The notes under the pieces were generated by a model. That model searched no databases and was not told the DNA's origin. It saw only the letters and a program-made list of their open reading frames with translations. DNA of 64,000 nt from the NCBI GenBank assembly GCA_028023455.1, contig JAQFVV010000255.1, positions 1,412,496 through 1,476,495 of the forward strand, read 5' to 3'. Position numbers and translations under genes: made by a program. Numbering within the stretch: position 1 is the stretch's first letter; the number at the start of each line of letters is the position of its first letter. Source of the stretch: Epiperipatus broadwayi (Eukaryota; Onychophora; Udeonychophora; Euonychophora; Peripatidae). Below are positions 58,206 to 64,000 of this stretch, one piece after another.

Positions 58206-61200
58206 AGATATAGAGCTGGAGGAAGTAATAAAAAGAGTAGAGGCATTAGAAAGAGAACATGAGAATGGGAAAACATGGGTGCACATACATAAAATGGAGG
58301 CAGTAAGTCAGCTGCTAAAGATAAAAGCATTCTCAGGAAACAGAGGGGAGAATCCGAGTGATCACGTAGAGAGCTTGGAACATTATTGCACTTTGAATAG
58401 TTTAAGCGAGGGAGCAAGAATTGCTTTAGCTTGCAGTCACATAACAGGGAGAAGCCCAACTCTGGTGGAATTCATTACGTGTAAAACCGACAACATTCGG
58501 TGAATAAGTGTTCGTTGTTGGCAAACTATTGGGAGGAGAAGCAGCAGGAAAAGGTTAAGTTTCAAGTAGAGCAGGACAGGTGGCAGACGGGGGAATTATT
58601 TATTACATTTTTTCATAGACAAATAGCGAAATTGAGATCAATCACAGCATACAAATTATTGGAGCAGCATATTATGCGTATAGTTAGGCGTGGTTTATCT
58701 GAGAAGGTGGAACAAATGATGATTGGCAAGCAAATGGTAGAGCAGATGGCCGAAATACTAATGGCATTGGACAACAATAGGGGGATGGTGGATAGTCAAG
58801 ATGAGGATGGAAATGCAGAAGTTGATTGTATGCAAGTAGCGAATCTGGTATGCAGTGGAGATGGTGGAGAAGAAAGTACGCCCGTGATGGCACCTCAGAG
58901 CTGTCCGAAGATAGAGATAAAGGTAGAGAGGGTTGCAACTAGTGCATTGTTTGATTCGGGGAGTCAGGTATCGGTAATGTCACAGAAAATGTTTAATAAA
59001 ATAAGTGACATTGACCCGAAAATTAAAATATTGCCTTTAAAAACAGTATATGTTTTGTTGGCTAATGGTAAGAAGGCGAAGTTGGCATCCAAACAGGCAT
59101 GGGTGAAATTACACATGGCAGAGGGAGAATATATGCACGTTCTGTTGATTTTAGAGGGACTGATTCATGAGGTTATATTAGGCTCGGATTTTATGTACAA
59201 AACAGGCTGTGTATTGGATTATAAACAAAGCCAGGCAGAAATAAACAACGTAATAATTCCGTTTACAAAACACCAGAAGGATGAGATAAATAGACAGATT
59301 AATGCACAAAGCGCAGTAATGGAAATAGAGATAGGGGAAAAGGTGGATGAGTCAAAATGCATAAATGACAATCAAAGAGACCAACTGAAGAAACTATTCA
59401 ATAGATATGAAAGCGTATTTTCCGAGGTTCCGGGGGTAATCCAAGGGTATGAACACAGGATAAGGCTTATGAAAGACCAACCATATCAAGCCCGTACCTA
59501 TCCCATACCTCATCAATATACACATGAAGTAGAAGAACAAATAGACAAAATGCTTAAATGGGGGATTATATCTAAATGTTCGTCTCCTTTTAATAACTCC
59601 ATCGTAACTGTAAAAAAAAAAGATGGATCAATTCGGTTATGTTTGGACGCACAGCAGTTAAATAAGATAACAATAGCTGATACTAATGCTCCACCGCCTA
59701 TGAGCGAATTGTTATTGAAATTTCAAAATGAGAATATATTTTCGACGTTCGACTTAACTGCCAGCTACTGGAAAATCAAACTTCATCCAGAGGATCGGAA
59801 ATATATGGCATTTAAATATAACGGACGTGCATATAATTTTAACCGGATTCCCTTCGGGCTAAAAAATAGTAGGGCAGGGCTTATACAATGTCTGGATCAA
59901 GTATTGTCAGATGATATTAAGAATTTAGTTATAATGTATGTAGACGACATTGTGGTGGTGTCAGAAAATATAGATGAGCACTTTGCACATTTAGAAATGT
60001 TGCTGGGAGAGTGTGAGAGAAAGGGAATTCGAATTAATTTAAATAAGAGTAAGATAATGACTGACGAGGTCAAGTTTGTAGGTCATATAATTACAGAAAG
60101 AGGGATATTACCTAATCCTGAAAAAATCCGAGCAATACAGGAATTCCCCACACCCCGGAATAAAAAACATATTAAATCTTTTCTTGGACTCTGTAATTTC
60201 TATAATTGATTTTATAGAAATTTTTCACTTGACGTGGAGCCGTTATTGCAGTTATTAAGAAAAAAGAAATCGTGGGTGTGGAATGAGCAGCATGAGCGCA
60301 GTTTTCAGAGCGTGAAGGCAGGATTTTTAAATAAAGTTATGCTGTCATATCCCGATTTCGACAAACCATTCTTTGTACAAACGGACAGCAGCGGGTTTGG
60401 ATTGGGGGCTGCGCTATTTCAGATACAGGACAAGGGACAGCACAGAGTTTTTTGTTTCATTAGCCGTTTACTAAGAAAACCAGAAGTGAACTACACTGTA
60501 ACCGAGAAGGAAGCCTTGGCTATTGTGTGGACATTCAAGAAATTCAGGCAGTATTTAGTAGGCTCTGAAGTGGTAGTAGTCACTGACCATAAGAGTCTTG
60601 AATTTATTAATCACAGCTTCTTGAATAATAGCAGGCTAATAAGGTGGAGCTTATTCCTGCAAGAATTTAATTACAAAGTGGCTTACTGTCGTGGCAAAGA
60701 GAATATTGTGGCAGACACCTTAAGCCAATATCCGGTAGCTCAAGAACAACACTTGAGTTGCGACAGAGCGTATATAGCTGCCACCAAAATATATAAAAGA
60801 AATGGGATAGAAGACGAGTTGCACAGATTAAAGAAGCAGCAAGAGGAAGATAACGATTGCAAACAAATAATAGAGTATTTACGCAATCAGCCTGTAATGA
60901 AAACAGCCAATAATCCGGTGTGGAGGGACCAAAATCACTGTTGTTTAAAGGAAGGACTCTTACAGCGTGTTACGGAGAAAAAACAAACACGCATTATTCT
61001 TCCGGTCGCCATGAGAGAGCAAATGATTAAATATGCGCATAACACTTTCGGACATTATGGGGCAAATAAAGTGGAAGGATGGCTGAGTCATTGGTTTTAC
61101 TGGCCAGGAATAAATGCCAATATTACAGATGTGATTGGTAGATGCACCATATGTTCAGCAACCAAGCCTGCTAACACATCAGGAGTCGGACCGCTGCAAC

Positions 61201-62042
61201 CTATATATGCCCAACGCCCTAACAGCTTACTAGTGATAGACTTCTACAGACCTCTGCCTCCATTCAATAAAATGAAGTATCTCACGGTAACATATGACGT
61301 GTTTTCGAAGCTAGTAGCGGCATATCCAGTAGCCCAAGCGAACGCAAGACAGACTATTTGAGTTTTGGAGCAACAATACTTTAAAACTGTAGGAATTCCA
61401 GACAGAATTCTGTCGGATCATGGAACGCCCTTTATATCTAGCGAATGGAAGAAATGGACGGACAGACGTGGGATAAGACATATACTTATGTCGATTCGTA
61501 ACCCTCAGTCTAATCCGTGTGAACGGGTTATGAGGGAGTTGGGGCGTCTATTTCAGGTTTATATACAGGATGATCATCGCAAATGGGTGAAAGAAACATC
61601 ACGAATAATCAACATGATAAACTGATCAAGAAATGAGTCTACAGGATTCAAACCTGTTCGGCTACATTTTGGAAGAAATATTCCGTATCCGTTTGAGACT
61701 AAATTGCCAGTGGGGATAAATCCAATCAACCAGAGAAGAGATGCTAAGCAAGCACTCAACCGGTTAAAAAAAATGGGCAGGCTACGGCAGCAGAGGCAGG
61801 GAAGACCTAAGGCTATATTCAGGAGGGGAGATGAGGTCATGGTGAGAGTTCATCCGGTAAGTCATCCTGAAAAACATATATACAAGAAATTCCAGCCAAT
61901 ATACGACGGCCCTTATATCATCAAACGGCAATACTGTAATAACGCGTTTGTGATAGCACAGGGAATAGAGGGAAAAGGAACATATAACTCCCGGTCATTG
62001 AGGTTAGTGAAAAGAGAAAAACAACCACCGGACAGGTGGTAA
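58198..62042 (+). pseudogene. Recent Ty3/gypsy gag-pol, inactivated by one frameshift and three TGA stops
   Basis: Gag starts at ATG 58198 (MGKDIELEEVIKRVEALERE) and has a capsid-like region, but its frame ends at TGA 58501-58503. The rest lies in the -1 frame; the stop-bounded window 58485-58503 has no usual slippery heptamer, so this is probably a 1-nt indel. No CCHC zinc knuckle precedes the protease. Pol in one frame: protease ALFDSGSQVSVMS (58945), RT with FSTFDLTASYWK and MYVDDIVV (59935), RNase H TDSSGFGLGAAL and TDHKSL, integrase HHCC finger (HNTFGHYG...CTIC) and a DDE core (LLVIDFY, LSDHGTPF, NPCERVMREL), then a GPY-type end (YDGPYIIKRQ). In-frame TGA at 60207, 61359 and 61623 break it. 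It ends TAA after 62040. Confidence 0.9.
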
Positions 62043-62381
62043 TAATACTAAATGAAATTTAGGAATAATAATAATAACAAGGAGGCATTATTGAATAAAA
62101 GATTTTTTCCCCACGCACATATTACATAAGAAGAAATGCTTGTAAATAAACAGTTAAAAATCAATAAAATCAAGTTAAATAAGTAGGTCAAATGAATGAT
62201 TTAAGAGTAACAATTATAGGATTAAATAAATGAATAAAATAAAGGGTTTGATTAAAGTGATCGAATTAAACAAATAAATAACATGTCAATAAAATAAAAA
62301 AAATAAATAAATTAAGATTTAATGTTGACAGAGATAAAATGGTCAAAAATGACGCATTTTACTCTCAAAAAGGAGGAGCAG
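62043..62381 (+). other. Spacer and polypurine tract of the recent gypsy element
   Basis: An A-rich non-coding stretch with many AATAAATAA words separates pol from the 3' LTR. It ends in the polypurine tract AAAAAGGAGGAGCAG (62367-62381), which fixes the start of the 3' LTR. Confidence 0.75.
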
Positions 62382-64000
62382 TGTAATGTACCTATATTGA
62401 TATAGGCACATATAATTTTATCTAAAATTATATTATTAAAATAATCGTTCATAAAAGAAAACATAAAATTAAACGTTGAAGAGTTTATTGCAGTTTGTTT
62501 TAGAAAAAAGATAAGAATTAAATAGTTTTCTAGCGTTAGTTTTTGAAATAAAAAAAGCTACAATTAATTAATCAAAAGGGGGGAGGGGAGTCTTGGTTTG
62601 AGAAATGAAACTAAGGGTTATAAAAGGAAATAAAGAGTTTTATTAGTATTCGTAAAAATATAATTTAAAAAGTTAAAACGTACAAATCTCTTTTCATTCA
62701 AGTTTAATTAAAGAAAAAAATAATGTTAAAACTAAATAGTAAATTGTATTAAAAATATATGTGCGTATATATGTGCAATTTGTAAATAAATAAAAATGTA
62801 TGCGAAATAAAAAAAGATTATCATTAAAAACACGGCAATGGTTATTAATAAAATAAAACAACACGTTTATCAAATGATTATCACCGGAAATATTTCGACA
62901 ACACGTTGCAGATATATATAGACTTTTTTATCGGACAGAGAGAGTTCACAAATTTATTGAGTGAGTGCAGTTCAGAAATTAATAGAGCAGTTAACAAACA
63001 AAATGCAGTGTTGAGAAGATCTTAGGAACACACGTTTATCTCCAGCCCAGATGTCCTATGAAAACAGCAGATGCCCGTGAAATAATGTCAGCTTAACATC
63101 TTAGAAAATCTCCGTCAGTATCTATTTGTCTCCGATAGTAATAATCGTGAAAATCAGGAAACTCAGCAAGGAAACGTCCCAGCCGGCTGGTAAGCATTCA
63201 TAATGGAAATATCCTCACCGAAAGCAGCCACCAAAGAAAACAAAATTCTACGTCTACAGTCAAAAGCCTAGGTAAAACATTTGCTTATTTCGTTTATACT
63301 GTAATAGCCATTGCATTGCCTTAATTCGTATGAATCTCACAAGAGTCTAATTATATGAACTTTATATCATACATAAATGAACTATTGATATGTGTGATAT
63401 GTGCATGAGTTAATATGTGTGTGATCCTTATATCAATATTATTAGTCAAAGTAGATAAATTCATAGTGTTCTGTTATGAAAATATTCGAGAATATTTAAA
63501 CTATTTAGAAATGTTAATTTAAAATATGCGTTTGTTTAATAGAATTATAAAATGTTTAAATTTAGTAAATAAATGTTAGTTAATAAATTATCTTTAAAAT
63601 TAAACTTTATTTGTCGGTCAATTCTTTTTATCAATTCTTTTACAATTCTTTTTATAAATTCCTTTTACAATTCTTTATCAAGTCTTTTAACCACTAATTA
63701 TGTATAATCTATTAGTGATTACAAACAGCTGAGCTAGTCGTGGATTTAGGCGTTGAGTTAGTGGCCATTGCTCAAAGTGCGTTATTTATTCATCCTTGAA
63801 TATATAGCTGGCACCCGTGTTTATACACAAACAAAAAAAGGTGCTTTGAACTTGGTGTTGAACTCAACAGCCGAAAAGAAGTTATGTCCTGGAAATGTAA
63901 CGCTAGTTATATATTTTATAGCTATCGTTTGGGCATACATACTCTCCGAGTATGTTCTTCTCTGCCTAAGAGACCGGTGTTTCGAATGCACATATTCGAA
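62382..64000 (+). repeat. 3' LTR of recent Ty3/gypsy element, cut by the window end
   Basis: It starts TGTAATGTACC right after the polypurine tract and matches the 5' LTR to the last base of the window; about 360 bp should lie outside. It carries the 64-bp segment (63740-63803) that the 5' LTR lacks. High similarity to the 5' copy indicates a recent insertion. Confidence 0.85.

Noticed and set aside
58485-58503. Programmed -1 frameshift between gag and pol
   Set aside because: The only window where the shift can occur has no X XXY YYZ heptamer or evident downstream pseudoknot, and it lies in the middle of the capsid region; a mutation is more likely.
58198-62042. UGA reassigned as a sense codon
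   Set aside because: Although all pol stops are TGA, the other relics contain TAA, TAG and TGA stops, and TGA also ends gag in the wrong place; CpG decay is a simpler explanation.

Overview
This is nuclear DNA from an animal, most likely an invertebrate. It is very A+T-rich (about a quarter G+C by eye). The little host coding sequence is split by GT-AG introns. The repeats are typical metazoan types: non-LTR retrotransposons of several clades, Penelope-like elements (PLEs), two Ty3/gypsy LTR elements, hAT, pogo-like and TTAA-type MITEs, tRNA-related SINEs and hammerhead-ribozyme repeats. The species cannot be named from the sequence. No CRISPR, rRNA gene or intact tRNA gene was seen.

Layout. 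1-2260: minus-strand RTE-like LINE relic with a TTAA-flanked MITE in it. 2711-4157: tandem, head-to-head array of a 472-bp repeat carrying type I hammerhead ribozymes. 4515-5223: a long hairpin MITE and a tRNA-derived SINE. 6821-7193: PLE terminal repeats. 4896-26784: one host gene on the minus strand, seen as four phase-compatible exons (26695-26784, 26352-26618, 7291-7895, 4896-4958) ending at a stop codon; its 18.4-kb intron holds repeats and a pogo-like element. 23765-26220: more copies of the hammerhead/pol III repeat family. 26785-32750: mostly AT-rich, with a 650-bp inverted repeat and one coding-like relic. 32755-37060: several minus-strand LINE fragments. 38033-42784: an old, heavily mutated Ty3/gypsy element with both LTRs, broken by a hAT MITE with a perfect 8-bp target duplication and by a hairpin MITE. 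44900-45710: LINE C-terminus. 46600-51020: plus-strand LINE with a zinc-finger and SGNH-type ORF1, broken by many stops. 51202-53215: a hairpin MITE and a promoter-like patch with a possible first exon. 54560-55979: PLE relic (reverse transcriptase plus GIY-YIG endonuclease). 56269-64000: a recent Ty3/gypsy element with 1.9-kb LTRs; its pol frame has three TGA stops and the 3' LTR runs off the window.

How the parts relate. The only host gene supported by linked exons encodes the C-terminal third of a hydrophilic, lysine-rich, probably nuclear protein that I do not recognise. Almost everything else is mobile. The most unusual item is the hammerhead repeat family: intact copies keep all core nucleotides and three pairing stems, sit in exact 471/472-bp tandems, and diverged copies have a tRNA-like B box on the ribozyme strand. 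This resembles schistosome Sm-alpha repeats and metazoan retrozymes, which are thought to depend on PLE machinery; PLE relics are present here.
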